From the NCBI GenBank assembly GCA_016788905.1, contig JAEURZ010000007.1, positions 1-64,000 of the forward strand: a stretch of 64,000 nt of DNA, written 5' to 3'. Source of the stretch: Elusimicrobiota bacterium. GTDB lineage: Bacteria; Elusimicrobiota; Elusimicrobia; FEN-1173. Below the pieces are notes generated by a model that was not told the DNA's origin, did no database searches, and saw only the letters and a program-made list of their open reading frames with translations. The translations under genes were made by a program, and so were the position numbers. This document shows positions 1 through 9,007 of the stretch, piece by piece. Every line of letters starts with the position of its first letter. The stretch's first letter is position 1.

Positions 1-146
1 CATGAAATGCTTGGGATACAAAACTCCAAACGAGGTCTTCAATTCATGGCTTGGTGCAATAGCCGCTTGAATTCACCGCAAGTTACATGATTTAAATTCC
101 GTAAGTAGAACTCAAATTAAAATTCAACAATGGAGGTATCCTTCCG

Positions 147-1535
147 ATGAAAAATCTAATCGCAATAATGGCCCTCATGGGAATGTCCAGCTTGGCATTC
201 TCAGGAGATCTGTTGGGAATGAAAAATGTCACCTTTGATGGCTCCTTAGAAGTCCTTGGCGAACAAGCCACCAATGAAACGGACCTGTCTGACGCATCCC
301 GAGACACCCGCGGTGGAACGATCACCCGCGTGAGATTGGGAATGAACGCAGACGTGACGGATGGAGTGACCGCACGCGTCGAAGCGGTCCGGAGTCCCGC
401 TTACACGGGAGCGGGAGCACAATACGGGGGAGATTCTCGACCGACAACATTGAACCAAGAACAAGATTCCATTGTTATTGAAAATGCCTACGTAGATATT
501 GCGGGGTTCCTCGGTCTTGACAATATCCGACTCGGGCGACAGTATGCAGGGAGAAAGGGAGACCTTATTGCCTATTTTGGTCCCACAAATGACAATTTGC
601 TTTTTGTCAATGCGTTGGATGCCTTTTCGGCGACCCGTAATTGGGGCCCATTATCAGCGGAAGTCGTTTCAGGAAAACTCTATGAGGACGATCACATTCT
701 TGACACCGACAATGGAGATACGGTTGGGGACGTCAATGTTTCCTGGGGAACGGTTGCATTCGATTTTGCTTCTGGGACACAATCCAAAATGCCCCTGGAA
801 CTCGGGCTTTACATGTTGACTTCCAAAGGGAATGATTCCGAGTCAGACAACGACAATCTTAAGGTGGCTGACCTTCGCTTTGGAATGGAAGACGAACAGG
901 GAAATCGGGCCGGAATTGAATTGGCCCGAAATTTCGGAAATATTAATAATGGGGCCCTAGGAAATAAAAAGCTCACCTACATGGGTTCGGCTTTCGTTCT
1001 CTTTGCCGATTACACGATCCCCTCATCCGGGATTAGTCTTCGTGCTAAACTCCTGGAAACAACGGGGGACCCCAATTTCAATGACCAAGATGATGAATCT
1101 TTTCACCCTATAAATTCGGATTTTCGATATGGTGAAATATTAAGCAATGATTTTCACTTCGCGTTTAATAACTTTTTAGCTGGAACCGATTACTCCTTTC
1201 AGGGATTAGCCTACGACTCAGCTTTGCAAGGAGACGGTCTGTCGGTGGGGGCCCTCGGGGTTGACTTCACTCCCCCCATCTTGGAAAACAAGTTCACGGG
1301 TTCTATCGATCTCTTTTCAGCCTCAGTCAAAGAGAGCTCAGTCCTTGCAGGGGATGACATTGGGATGGAGCTTGATGTCGCCCTAAAATACAAACACTCC
1401 GAAAATGTCAAAGCCGAGATCGGTTACGCAAGGTTGTTTACAGGGGATTACCTAACCTATGATACAAGAGGGAAAGATGATGTTTCGAAAATGTGGGCAA
1501 AACTAAAGATTAAATGGGGAAACCCGAAAGTTTAA
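147..1535 (+). CDS. Porin-like outer membrane beta-barrel protein
   Basis: The 462-residue protein begins with a Sec signal peptide (residues 1 to about 20, ending LAFSG). The rest is rich in alternating polar and aromatic strands. The region ITRVRLGMNADVTDG and the C-terminal half look like a transmembrane beta-barrel of 14-18 strands. No catalytic motif is seen. The ATG start is preceded by GGAGG at 131-135. The gene stands alone and ends just before a strong hairpin terminator. The local G+C is lower than in the housekeeping operons to the right. The family recalls long barrel proteins of Elusimicrobiota genomes, and a role as a general or alginate-type porin is inference. Confidence 0.7.
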   Translation: MKNLIAIMALMGMSSLAFSGDLLGMKNVTFDGSLEVLGEQATNETDLSDASRDTRGGTITRVRLGMNADVTDGVTARVEAVRSPAYTGAGAQYGGDSRPTTLNQEQDSIVIENAYVDIAGFLGLDNIRLGRQYAGRKGDLIAYFGPTNDNLLFVNALDAFSATRNWGPLSAEVVSGKLYEDDHILDTDNGDTVGDVNVSWGTVAFDFASGTQSKMPLELGLYMLTSKGNDSESDNDNLKVADLRFGMEDEQGNRAGIELARNFGNINNGALGNKKLTYMGSAFVLFADYTIPSSGISLRAKLLETTGDPNFNDQDDESFHPINSDFRYGEILSNDFHFAFNNFLAGTDYSFQGLAYDSALQGDGLSVGALGVDFTPPILENKFTGSIDLFSASVKESSVLAGDDIGMELDVALKYKHSENVKAEIGYARLFTGDYLTYDTRGKDDVSKMWAKLKIKWGNPKV

Positions 1536-1543
1536 GATTGGCC

Positions 1544-1588
1544 AAAAACGCCCACCGCCTTGGAAGCTCCAGGGCGGTGGGCGTTTTT
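1544..1588. terminator. Rho-independent terminator, bidirectional
   Basis: A 16-bp arm starting AAAAACGCCCACCGCC is repeated in inverted orientation at 1573-1588 around a 13-nt loop. It gives a GC-rich stem with a T-run on both strands. It sits between the convergent porin and Nudix genes and can stop transcription from both sides. Confidence 0.9.
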
Positions 1589-1645
1589 ATTTTCAACCCA
1601 TCGTTTTGGTTGGATAATATCCTGTTTTATGGTTCCAAATCCTTC

Positions 1646-2164
1646 TTATCCGGACCGTCCACCCACCCGAATTCCGCGGCCAGAGGAAAAATCTTGGTTC
1701 GGTTTGTTGAAGGTCACTTTGAAGGTTTTCAGACGATGGTTTTTGTAGACAAATTTTCCTGAAAAGAATTTTCGGCCGTTCAGCCATTTCATAAAGATCC
1801 GGTCGCCTTCCCAAAGAGGGAGAGACGCGAGTTTCCTGTCGGGGATCCAGGACAAATCGCCCTCGGGGCAGGGGCCTATAACCCCGGAGAATTTCCGGGC
1901 CACGAAGACGAAAACGTACCAGTCGTCTTCCCCGTCAAAACCCGGAAACGTTAGAAAACCCTTTAATTCGGGGCTTCGTAATTCAAGTCCGCTTTCCTCT
2001 CGAACCTCTCGGATCACACACTCTTCAGGCGTTTCTCCTGGAAATAGTTTTCCCCCCAGACCATTCCACTTCCCAAAATGGATATCGTTGGACCGTTTGA
2101 CGCGGTGCATCATCAAGGTTTTTCCGGCACGTTTCACATAACACAAGGTGGCGAGTTTTATCAT
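1646..2164 (-). CDS. Nudix hydrolase, MutT/8-oxo-dGTPase type
   Basis: The 172-residue protein has a full Nudix box: G38-x5-E44-x7-R52-E53-V-x-E56-E57-x-G59-L60. The early HFGKWNGLGGKL stretch is typical of the MutT/MTH1 branch that hydrolyses oxidised purine dNTPs to monophosphates. Its C-terminus (from about residue 155) is longer than the core fold and basic. It is monocistronic, divergent from the PuuD-like gene and convergent with the porin. Specificity for 8-oxo-dGTP rather than another nucleoside diphosphate derivative is inferred from the family. Confidence 0.85.
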   Translation of the reverse strand: MIKLATLCYVKRAGKTLMMHRVKRSNDIHFGKWNGLGGKLFPGETPEECVIREVREESGLELRSPELKGFLTFPGFDGEDDWYVFVFVARKFSGVIGPCPEGDLSWIPDRKLASLPLWEGDRIFMKWLNGRKFFSGKFVYKNHRLKTFKVTFNKPNQDFSSGRGIRVGGRSG

Positions 2165-2226
2165 GGTTGCTTTTCTTTTATGAAATTAATAAATTATGAC
2201 AAAATAATCATATATACGGAGGATCC

Positions 2227-2862
2227 GTGGCTCTCACCGATTTCTACAACAATTTTCACCTTTTTATGCGCTGGTTCCATGTTCTCTTTGGGATCGTTTG
2301 GGTTGGGCATTTATTCTTTTTTAACTTCGTCAACATTCAGCTTCAAGCCAGCATGGACGACACCACAAAAAAAGCGGTCAACCCTCAACTTATTCCCCGA
2401 GCCCTGTGGTGGTTCCGATGGAGCGCCATGGGGACATTTCTCTCGGGCTGGATCCTTTTCTCAATGGTCTATATGTACCAACCCGGACTTTGGGGGCCCA
2501 CCGCTTTTTTCTCAAACGCGGAGGGAGTGACTGGCCGAGCCTGGTGGATCCTGATCGGGATGATCCTGGGCTCCCTCATGTGGTTTAACGTCTGGTTCAT
2601 CATTTGGCCAGCCCAAAAGAGTCTCTTTGGGTTGGGCGTCCCCAAAGCCTCGCCGGAAATTGTTCCCATCCTCAAGTCCCGATCGGCTTTGTTTTCCCGG
2701 ATCAACACCTTTCTTTCAGGTCCCATGTTGTTCGGGATGATGGCGGCGGCCCATTACAGCGCCATCAATTTAACAACCTTTCTGGTCTTTAGCGCCATCG
2801 GCCTTGCCTTCATCTGGGCTTTTTATTGGCTCTCTGTGCGGGTTTCTCCCCTCACAGACTAA
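2227..2862 (+). CDS. Urate oxidase N-terminal (PuuD-like) membrane protein
   Basis: The 211-residue protein has about five membrane helices. It carries the HVLFGIVWVGHLFFFNFVN and WFRWSAMGTFLSGW signatures of the Urate_ox_N/PuuD membrane family. Conserved His residues in helix 1 suggest haem or metal binding. The cytochrome c domain of full-length PuuD is absent. The start is GTG at 2227, set by GGAGG at 2218-2222. No purine catabolism genes are nearby, so urate oxidation is not supported; an electron-transfer or cytochrome-oxidase-associated role is an open possibility. Confidence 0.65.
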   Translation: MALTDFYNNFHLFMRWFHVLFGIVWVGHLFFFNFVNIQLQASMDDTTKKAVNPQLIPRALWWFRWSAMGTFLSGWILFSMVYMYQPGLWGPTAFFSNAEGVTGRAWWILIGMILGSLMWFNVWFIIWPAQKSLFGLGVPKASPEIVPILKSRSALFSRINTFLSGPMLFGMMAAAHYSAINLTTFLVFSAIGLAFIWAFYWLSVRVSPLTD

Positions 2863-2913
2863 AGACCTTTTCGAAAAACCTCTTCGGGCAGAGCGGGGCT
2901 GTTGTGTCCTGGG

Positions 2914-3423
2914 TTAAAGAAGGGTAGGCCGATCCGAAAGTTCATTAGGGTTGTCCCCCTGGGAAGGGAAATGACGGGAGAGAAGCTGGGTTACACCTTC
3001 AATCCCCGCCAACGCCCCTTTTTCAAAACGGCCTTCCCGGAAGTGGTTTTCCATAGATCGACAAATCGTTTCCCACTCCGCGATTGATATTTTTTTGTTT
3101 AACCCTCTGTCCGCGACAATTTCCACGTCCCGATCGGATAAATTGATATAGATTAAAACACCGTTGTTGTTTTCCGTGTTCCAAACCCGGAGATTTGAAA
3201 ATATCTCTTCTGCCCTTTCCCGAGGAGAGACGCCCGCCACCAGATCACGAAGGGGAAGGAAAGCTTCCACCGCAAACTGAATTTCTCCGTTGTGCTTTTT
3301 TTCCGAGTTGCCAACCGCTTCCTCGATGGATTTTAATAGGGGTGCGGGAAACCGCCGCCGAAGGAGACCGGGCAGAGAAAAAACATGCTGTGCCCATCGC
3401 TTTAAATCGTATGTGTTTACCAT
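2914..3423 (-). CDS. TPM-domain protein (second of pair)
   Basis: The 169-residue cytoplasmic-type TPM (YgcG/TLP18.3) domain protein has a core of GEIQFAVEAF, RAEEIFSNLRVW, NNGVLIYINLSDRDVEI and a C-terminal helix. No signal peptide or membrane segment is visible. Its ATG overlaps the stop of the upstream TPM gene by 7 nt, so the two are translationally coupled. The family is often next to LemA and is linked to membrane protein quality control or photosystem repair in other organisms. The biochemical role here is unknown. Confidence 0.75.
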   Translation of the reverse strand: MVNTYDLKRWAQHVFSLPGLLRRRFPAPLLKSIEEAVGNSEKKHNGEIQFAVEAFLPLRDLVAGVSPRERAEEIFSNLRVWNTENNNGVLIYINLSDRDVEIVADRGLNKKISIAEWETICRSMENHFREGRFEKGALAGIEGVTQLLSRHFPSQGDNPNELSDRPTLL

Positions 3424-4139
3424 CGTCCAGACGCTCCCCCACCACCAAACCCACCGCCCCCACCACCGAAACCTCCCCCGCCAAAGCCACCGCCACCGGA
3501 CCGCCAGCCCCCCCGTCCCGATCGGAGAGACGAAAATCCAAAAAGACGGGGGAGAAGATTAATCAAGAGAAGAAGAAAAATAAAAATCACCATAATCACG
3601 CCCCCCCCCGTTTTACTCTTTTCGGAAACAGGCGGGGGAAGGGGCTCCCCTTGAATGGTCCCTAAAATTCGTGCCACCCCATCGCGAATCCCTCCAAAAA
3701 AGTCACCTTCTTTGAACCGAGGGACAACGAATCCATCGATAATACGGTTGCAGAGAGCATCGGGAAGAACACCTTCCAAACCATACCCCACCTCCAAACG
3801 AAGGGTTCGATCGTTTTTCGCCACCAAAAACAAAACCCCATCATCCACACTCTTTCGTCCCAGTTTCCATTGCTCCGCGACCCGAATGGCGTATTGTTCA
3901 ATGGATTCGGGCTTGGTGGTAGGGACAATAAAGACGGCCACCTGAGACCCTTTCTCTCGCTCAAATTGTTCGAGGACTTTTTCGATGGCCGACTGTTGGG
4001 TCGCGTTCAGCGTCCCGGTTAAATCGGTAACACGTCGGGTGAGAGGAGGGATTGGCTGGTCGGCCAGGAGACTAAGAGAAAAGAAGCACAGGAAGGTGCC
4101 CAGAAGGCCCTTTTTAAAACCGGACCGCTTACTTCGCAT
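3417..4139 (-). CDS. TPM-domain membrane protein, YgcG type
   Basis: I take the ATG at 4139 because it is followed by a signal peptide (MRSKRSGFKKGLLGTFLCFF...) and overlaps the lemA stop by 11 nt. A longer in-frame extension to 4220 would run far into lemA. The order is signal peptide, periplasmic TPM domain (about residues 30-165, with ERVLEQF-like helices and NDRTLRLEVGYGLEG), one membrane helix (VIMVIFIFLLLLINLL), and a short tail of Gly/Phe repeats rich in GGGFGGGG. This is the YgcG layout. It sits between lemA and a second TPM gene. Confidence 0.8.
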   Translation of the reverse strand: MRSKRSGFKKGLLGTFLCFFSLSLLADQPIPPLTRRVTDLTGTLNATQQSAIEKVLEQFEREKGSQVAVFIVPTTKPESIEQYAIRVAEQWKLGRKSVDDGVLFLVAKNDRTLRLEVGYGLEGVLPDALCNRIIDGFVVPRFKEGDFFGGIRDGVARILGTIQGEPLPPPVSEKSKTGGGVIMVIFIFLLLLINLLPRLFGFSSLRSGRGGWRSGGGGFGGGGFGGGGGGFGGGGASGRW

Positions 4140-4725
4140 CGGCACCGAAATCAACAAGGGGAGGCGTGGCGATGGCTTTCTCATTTTCAACGGAAAAAGT
4201 GGGTTTCGTGGTGTACCCAAACATCTTGGCGGTCAAGTTCGTTGGGAATCGGCGCACCGTCACGTTGTATTCCCGAACAGCGGCGATGTAGCGATTACGG
4301 GCCACGGCAATACGGTTCTCAGTGCCTTCGAGTTGGACTTGGAGGTCTCGGAAATTCTGGTCGGATTTCAACTGGGGATAGTTTTCTGTCACGGCCAAGA
4401 GGCGGGACAAGGCCCCTGATAATTCTCCCTGCGCCGCTTGAAATTTCGAGAAAGCGGCGGCGTCTTTTAAGGTCTCCGGTGAAGCCTGAATAGCCCCCAC
4501 CCGAGACCGGGCCTCGGTCACACCTAAAAACACATCTTTTTCCTGTTTGACGACGGCTTTGACGGTATTGACCAGGTTCGGGATCAAATCGGCCCGCCGC
4601 TGGTACTGGTTCACCACCTCGGCCCAAGACGACGTGATGGTCTCGTCCGTCGTCTGAAACGTATTATAACCACAGCCCGAAAGAAAGCCCACAGAAAGAG
4701 TCAGGAGTAGAATTTGTTTTTTCAT
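4129..4725 (-). CDS. lemA: LemA family lipoprotein
   Basis: The 198-residue protein starts with a lipoprotein signal (LTLSVGFLSGC, lipobox LSGC at about residues 15-18). The all-helical LemA domain follows, with NQYQRRADLIPNLVNTVK and NRYIAAVREYNVTVRRFPT. The ATG is only 4 nt downstream of the etfA stop, which puts lemA in the ETF transcript. LemA is a membrane-surface helical bundle of uncertain function. A second, distinct copy lies at 53409-53996 in another operon. Confidence 0.9.
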   Translation of the reverse strand: MKKQILLLTLSVGFLSGCGYNTFQTTDETITSSWAEVVNQYQRRADLIPNLVNTVKAVVKQEKDVFLGVTEARSRVGAIQASPETLKDAAAFSKFQAAQGELSGALSRLLAVTENYPQLKSDQNFRDLQVQLEGTENRIAVARNRYIAAVREYNVTVRRFPTNLTAKMFGYTTKPTFSVENEKAIATPPLVDFGADAK

Positions 4726-4729
4726 AGGA

Positions 4730-6004
4730 TCAGTGCCCTCGACGTTTATTGATTTCCGCGGTGATGGCGGGAATCACTTCGAACATGTCCCCTTCAATGG
4801 ATAGGGTGGCCATTTTATTCAATGGGCATTCCCCATCCTTGTTGATGGACACAATAACCTCGCTCGAACTCATCCCGGCCAAGTGTTGAATTTGGCCTGA
4901 AATCCCAGCGGCAATATAAAGTTTAGGACGAACGGTTCGGCCGGTAAGCCCGACCTGGGTCCGATAAGGAATCCATCCCGCGTCTACCGCGGCACGACTG
5001 GACCCCACGGTTCCTTTCAGAGCGGAGGCCAACGCTTCCAAAGCCTTAAAACCATCCGCCCCCCCTACCCCACGCCCCCCCGCCACGATCACGTCGGCGG
5101 CCGTAATGTCTTGGGCTTCCCCTTTCTCCGCCTCAAACCGGACAAAACGGGTCCGTTCCTTCCATTTCGAAACATCAACAGGAACAACCACCACCTTTCC
5201 GGTCCGGCCTTGTTCTTCGGGCGAACGGGGAAACGCCATGGGTCGAACCGTGGCCATTTCCGGACGATGGTTTTCACAGAGGATGGTGGCCATTAAATTC
5301 CCGCCAAAGGAAGGCCGTGTGGCGTGAAGCATTCGCGACCCAGGATCAATGGAGAGTTCCGTGGCATCCGCGGTAATCCCCGTGTTGGCGGCGATGGCCA
5401 CCCGGGATCCAAACGAACGGCCGATGGTGGAGGCCGGGAGCAAAAGTTTGTTGGGTTTTTCCTGAAGAATAAGATCCGTGAGCGCCTGGGTATACACCTC
5501 GTCAACGAAATTTTCCAAAGACGGGTGATCGATCACGTAAACAATGTCCGCCCCGTGGGCGATCAATTCCTGGGCGTGAGGCCCCACGTCTTTTCCGATA
5601 AGAACAGCGGCCACCTGTTCGCCCAAGGTCCCGGCCAACGTCCGAGCCAACCCCAACAGTTCAAAAGCAGTGGGAACCAGTTTCCCGTGCCGCATCTCCG
5701 CGAAAATCCAAACATTTTTGTAGAGGGAAACGTCCACAATCGTTTTCCCCTCAACCTTTTCTTTCATCAGCGTGATGGCGTGGAACACCTCTTTGTTCTT
5801 GGATTTTTCACCCAGTTGATCACAGGCTTCCACACAGGCGTTGCAAAAAATACATTTGGCTTCATCAATAACAGCCAACTTCCTCCAGGGAACCCCAGGC
5901 TCTTTCGGGCGATCCACCATATCGATACACGAGACAGGGCAAGCCTTCGCGCAGGAGGTGCATCCGGTGCAACGGTTTTTCGTGACAAAGATTGTATTGG
6001 GCAT
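4730..6004 (-). CDS. etfA: Electron transfer flavoprotein alpha subunit with N-terminal 2x[4Fe-4S] ferredoxin domain
   Basis: The 424-residue protein carries two CxxCxxCxxxC clusters: Cys12/15/18/22 and Cys51/54/57/61. They precede the usual EtfA alpha/beta domain and the C-terminal FAD domain (GRGVGG near residue 310 and GISGQIQHLAGMSSS near 370). It pairs with the EtfB encoded immediately upstream (2 nt apart) and accepts or donates electrons for acyl-CoA dehydrogenases. The FeS extension is found in a subset of anaerobe ETFs and offers a direct ferredoxin-like relay. Whether this pair bifurcates electrons is not decidable by eye. Confidence 0.92.
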   Translation of the reverse strand: MPNTIFVTKNRCTGCTSCAKACPVSCIDMVDRPKEPGVPWRKLAVIDEAKCIFCNACVEACDQLGEKSKNKEVFHAITLMKEKVEGKTIVDVSLYKNVWIFAEMRHGKLVPTAFELLGLARTLAGTLGEQVAAVLIGKDVGPHAQELIAHGADIVYVIDHPSLENFVDEVYTQALTDLILQEKPNKLLLPASTIGRSFGSRVAIAANTGITADATELSIDPGSRMLHATRPSFGGNLMATILCENHRPEMATVRPMAFPRSPEEQGRTGKVVVVPVDVSKWKERTRFVRFEAEKGEAQDITAADVIVAGGRGVGGADGFKALEALASALKGTVGSSRAAVDAGWIPYRTQVGLTGRTVRPKLYIAAGISGQIQHLAGMSSSEVIVSINKDGECPLNKMATLSIEGDMFEVIPAITAEINKRRGH

Positions 6005-6006
6005 GG

Positions 6007-6816
6007 TTAAATGAGTTTCATCTCTTGAAGTTTGTCCACCAAGGCTTTCGCCTTATCCTGAGCCGTCGCGCCATCGATTTTGACGCCGCCCTTCCGCGGA
6101 GGAGGATTGAACGACTTCGCCACGATGGTCGGCGAGCCGCCCAGTCCAATACTCTTGATATCGGCTTCGATATCCGTTTCGTTCCATTTGGGAATAATGG
6201 CTTTTTTGGCGGCCATTTTCCCTTTCAAACCGGCCACCCGAGGCTCATTGATCTCCTTCACCACCGCGACCACCGCGGGGAGATCCATTTCCAAAACGTC
6301 CACCCCATCTTCCATCATCCGATGCACAACAATTTTTTTGTCATCCACGGACTCCACTTTTTTCACATAAGCAACGTTGGGCCAATCCAGCCACGCCGCT
6401 ATTCCAGGACCCACGTGACCCGTGTCCCCATCGTTCGTTTGTTTTCCGCAAAGGATCAAATGAACCGGCCCTTTCTCTTTAACAATTTTTTCAATCCCCT
6501 TAAAAAGGGTGTACGAAGTCGCCCAGGTGTCGGCACCAGCGAAGGCGCGACTGGTCAGGTGAAACCCCTGATCCGCTCCCCGGGCAATGGCCTCCCGAAG
6601 AGATTCTTCCGCTTGGGGAGGTCCCATGGTGATCACGCTCACGGTGGTCCCCGGAATACGCTCTTTTATCCGAACCGCCTCTTCGATCCCGTATTCGTCA
6701 AACGGATTGATCGCCGCGGCCATGCCTTCCCGTTTCAATGTTCCCGTGACCGGGTCTATTTGAATATTGGAAGTGGCGGGGGTCTGTTTGATACAAACAA
6801 CGATATGGATTCCCAT
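6007..6816 (-). CDS. etfB: Electron transfer flavoprotein beta subunit
   Basis: The 269-residue EtfB begins MGIHIVVCIKQTPATSN. It has the N-terminal AMP/FAD-binding fold, the CGKQTNDGDTGHVGPGIAAW loop, and the family signature VKEINEPRVAGLKGKMAAKK near residues 185-205. It leads the run etfB-etfA-lemA-TPM-TPM. The dinucleotide site in this subunit (AMP in ordinary ETF, bifurcating FAD in group 2) would decide the chemistry. Confidence 0.93.
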   Translation of the reverse strand: MGIHIVVCIKQTPATSNIQIDPVTGTLKREGMAAAINPFDEYGIEEAVRIKERIPGTTVSVITMGPPQAEESLREAIARGADQGFHLTSRAFAGADTWATSYTLFKGIEKIVKEKGPVHLILCGKQTNDGDTGHVGPGIAAWLDWPNVAYVKKVESVDDKKIVVHRMMEDGVDVLEMDLPAVVAVVKEINEPRVAGLKGKMAAKKAIIPKWNETDIEADIKSIGLGGSPTIVAKSFNPPPRKGGVKIDGATAQDKAKALVDKLQEMKLI

Positions 6817-6945
6817 AGGCCCTCTATTTTAATGAGTTGGTCGATCCCATTCTACTCTCTGAAAATGCTTCCAACACGTATCCGTCATTCAGCCGTTACC
6901 CCGAACCGAACGACGCCCCTGATCCACCCAGGAGGGTTGGCCCGC

Positions 6946-8175
6946 CTAGGCCGGTTTCGCCGCCAGTTCTTTCGTGATCATCATGCCGATCTCGTTACGT
7001 TGAATCTGATTGGTGCCCTCATAAATCTGCGTAATTTTTGCGTCGCGCAAAAATTTCTCGACAGGGAAGTCCCGCATGTAACCGATCCCACCACACAGTT
7101 GTATGGCACTGTCCGAAACCCAGAAAGACGTGTCTGAGCAAAACAACTTCACCATACCCGAATATTTTGTCCAACGCCCCGTGGACACCTTCTTCATTTC
7201 CTCATAAACCGTTTTCCCCGATTCCTCAGAAGCGTCCACAGCGGCTTTCATATCCACGTCCATGGCCCGCGTCACGGAATAAAGGAGCGCGCGCGAAGCC
7301 TCAAGGCTCGTGGCCATGTCGGCCACCATGTGTTGGGAAGAGGGAAACGAGAGCACCGACTGTCCAAACTGCCGTCGAACCTTGGCGTAAGCCAAAGACT
7401 CGTTCAGCGCCCCTGTCCCAATACCCAAAGCCTGGGCGGCCACACCTGGACGGGAAATGTCGAAAGTCGCTTGGGCCACAAAGAGACCAAACCCTTCTTT
7501 TCCCAACATATTGGCGGCCGGGACCCGGCAATTGTCAAATACGAGTTCATAAGTGGAACTGGCGCGGATCCCCATTTTCGTCTCTTTCTTCCCGAAAGTA
7601 AACCCTTTCATCCCTTTCTCAACCACGAAAGCTGAAATTCCCCGCGCCCCCCGCTTGGGATCCGTTGTGGCAAAAATGGAGTAGATTTCCGCGGCCTCTC
7701 CATTGGAACAAAAATTCTTTACCCCGTTGAGGATGTAAAAATCCCCATCTTTTTTCGCCGAACATTTTGTCGCCGTGGCATCGGAACCGGCTTCGGGCTC
7801 GGTGATGGCGAAAGCGCCCAAGCGTTTGCCACTGGCCAAATCCGGGAGCCATTTCCTTTTTTGTTCCGGGGTTCCGAAGAGGATGATGGGGAACGCCCCG
7901 AGCGCCGTCGCCGCGAGACAAAGCGCGATGCCGCCACAGGCTTTCGAGAGTTCCTCCACAACGAGAACCAACTCAAAACCAGCCCCGCCAAGCCCTCCGT
8001 AATTCGGGTGAAAATACACCCCGAAGAGATCGGCTTTTTTTAACTCCTCCACCACTTCCCAGGGGAAACTTTCCTCGGCATCGTGCTTCTCACGAACCGG
8101 TTTAATCTTTTTTTCCGCGATCTCGCGGGCCGTTTCCGCAATGGCCTGTTGTTCTTCGGTCAAAAAATAGTTCAT
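6946..8175 (-). CDS. Acyl-CoA dehydrogenase
   Basis: The 409-residue flavoenzyme has the full three-domain ACAD fold. It shows AITEPEAGSDATA (FAD site), SSTYELVFDNCRVP, and the C-terminal YEGTNQIQRNEI motif, whose Glu is the usual catalytic base of short/medium-chain enzymes. It sits 129 bp upstream of etfB and likely reduces ETF or is reduced by it. Substrate length cannot be read from the sequence; butyryl- or glutaryl-type activity is possible. A weak promoter lies just upstream, separating it from rnc. Confidence 0.9.
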   Translation of the reverse strand: MNYFLTEEQQAIAETAREIAEKKIKPVREKHDAEESFPWEVVEELKKADLFGVYFHPNYGGLGGAGFELVLVVEELSKACGGIALCLAATALGAFPIILFGTPEQKRKWLPDLASGKRLGAFAITEPEAGSDATATKCSAKKDGDFYILNGVKNFCSNGEAAEIYSIFATTDPKRGARGISAFVVEKGMKGFTFGKKETKMGIRASSTYELVFDNCRVPAANMLGKEGFGLFVAQATFDISRPGVAAQALGIGTGALNESLAYAKVRRQFGQSVLSFPSSQHMVADMATSLEASRALLYSVTRAMDVDMKAAVDASEESGKTVYEEMKKVSTGRWTKYSGMVKLFCSDTSFWVSDSAIQLCGGIGYMRDFPVEKFLRDAKITQIYEGTNQIQRNEIGMMITKELAAKPA

Positions 8176-8198
8176 AAAATCTCCTCTCTGAGCTGGTG

Positions 8199-8228
8199 AA
8201 AATAGTCTTTGGAAAAACCAATATACAA
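8199..8228 (-). promoter_or_regulatory. Possible sigma70 promoter of the acyl-CoA dehydrogenase
   Basis: On the minus strand TTGTAT (8223-8228) and TATTTT (8199-8204) are spaced 18 bp. Both boxes are imperfect, so this is only a candidate. Confidence 0.3.
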
Positions 8229-8241
8229 AATCTTAACGATT

Positions 8242-9000
8242 TCAGCGCGAGGGACGCCGGGGTGAGGGAACCGCCACCGTATTGTCTTCGGCCATATGGG
8301 TTGGATCGATGAGTGGGGAAAGCCGATGAACTCGAATTTTTTTTAAACCTTCCCACGCCGCGGCCTGTTCGGCCTCTTTTTTGGATCGCCCGTCCCCAAC
8401 TCCCAGGAGCCGTCGTCGAACATGAACATGCATCACAAAGGTTTTATTATGGTCGGGCCCCGTCTGTTCTTTCAGTGTGTAAGAAGGTGGTACTTTATAA
8501 CGCTTTTGGATGATTTCTTGCAATTTGCTTTTATAATCGGTTTCAATAATTCTTTTTTTCTTGGAAACCAATCGGACAATAAACCGCTGGGCAACAGGAA
8601 ACCCACCGTCCAGGAACAGGGCCCCTAAAAGAGCCTCAAAAGCATTCGCCAAAAGACTTTCCCGGTCGCGGCCCCCGGTGGCCTCTTCCCCATCCGACAT
8701 CCAGAGATACTGACCCAAACCGATTTCTCGGGCCCAGAGGACCAAGGAAGGACGGGCCACCAATTGAGATTTCAGTTTGGAAAGTTTTCCCTCGTCTTCG
8801 TCCGGATACCGCTTAAAGAGGTAATGGGCCACGATCGCGGCCAGAATACTATCCCCCAAAAATTCCAAACGCTCGTTAAAAGATTTGCTTCCATGTTCGA
8901 TGGCGTAGGATTTGTGGGTCAGAGCTTCCTGAAACAACTTCCGCGACTTGAAAACACGCCGAAGCACCTTTTCCAGGGGCGCGGCGTCCACGCGTGCCAT
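8242..9000 (-). CDS. rnc: Ribonuclease III
   Basis: The 252-residue protein has an endonuclease domain with the signature NERLEFLGDS (residues 42-51) and a C-terminal dsRNA-binding domain ending near the LGVGDGRSKKEAEQAAA helix. The ATG at 9000 lies 7 nt beyond the fabF stop. A longer reading frame would run back into fabF and lacks family similarity. The tail after the dsRBD is a short Arg/Pro-rich extension. It processes rRNA and other structured RNA. The fab-to-rnc order is a widely conserved cluster. Confidence 0.95.
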   Translation of the reverse strand: MARVDAAPLEKVLRRVFKSRKLFQEALTHKSYAIEHGSKSFNERLEFLGDSILAAIVAHYLFKRYPDEDEGKLSKLKSQLVARPSLVLWAREIGLGQYLWMSDGEEATGGRDRESLLANAFEALLGALFLDGGFPVAQRFIVRLVSKKKRIIETDYKSKLQEIIQKRYKVPPSYTLKEQTGPDHNKTFVMHVHVRRRLLGVGDGRSKKEAEQAAAWEGLKKIRVHRLSPLIDPTHMAEDNTVAVPSPRRPSR

Positions 9001-9007
9001 GGCCCGT

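Noticed and set aside
3423-3510. Short GC-rich tandem-like repeat
   Set aside because: These are codons of the Gly/Phe tail of the YgcG-type TPM protein, a normal feature of the family, not a DNA repeat element.
4366-4378. Match to the repeat core (TTTCAACTGGGGA) inside the first lemA
   Set aside because: It encodes conserved LemA residues (YPQLKSD) and does not extend past 12-13 bp, so it is a chance match.
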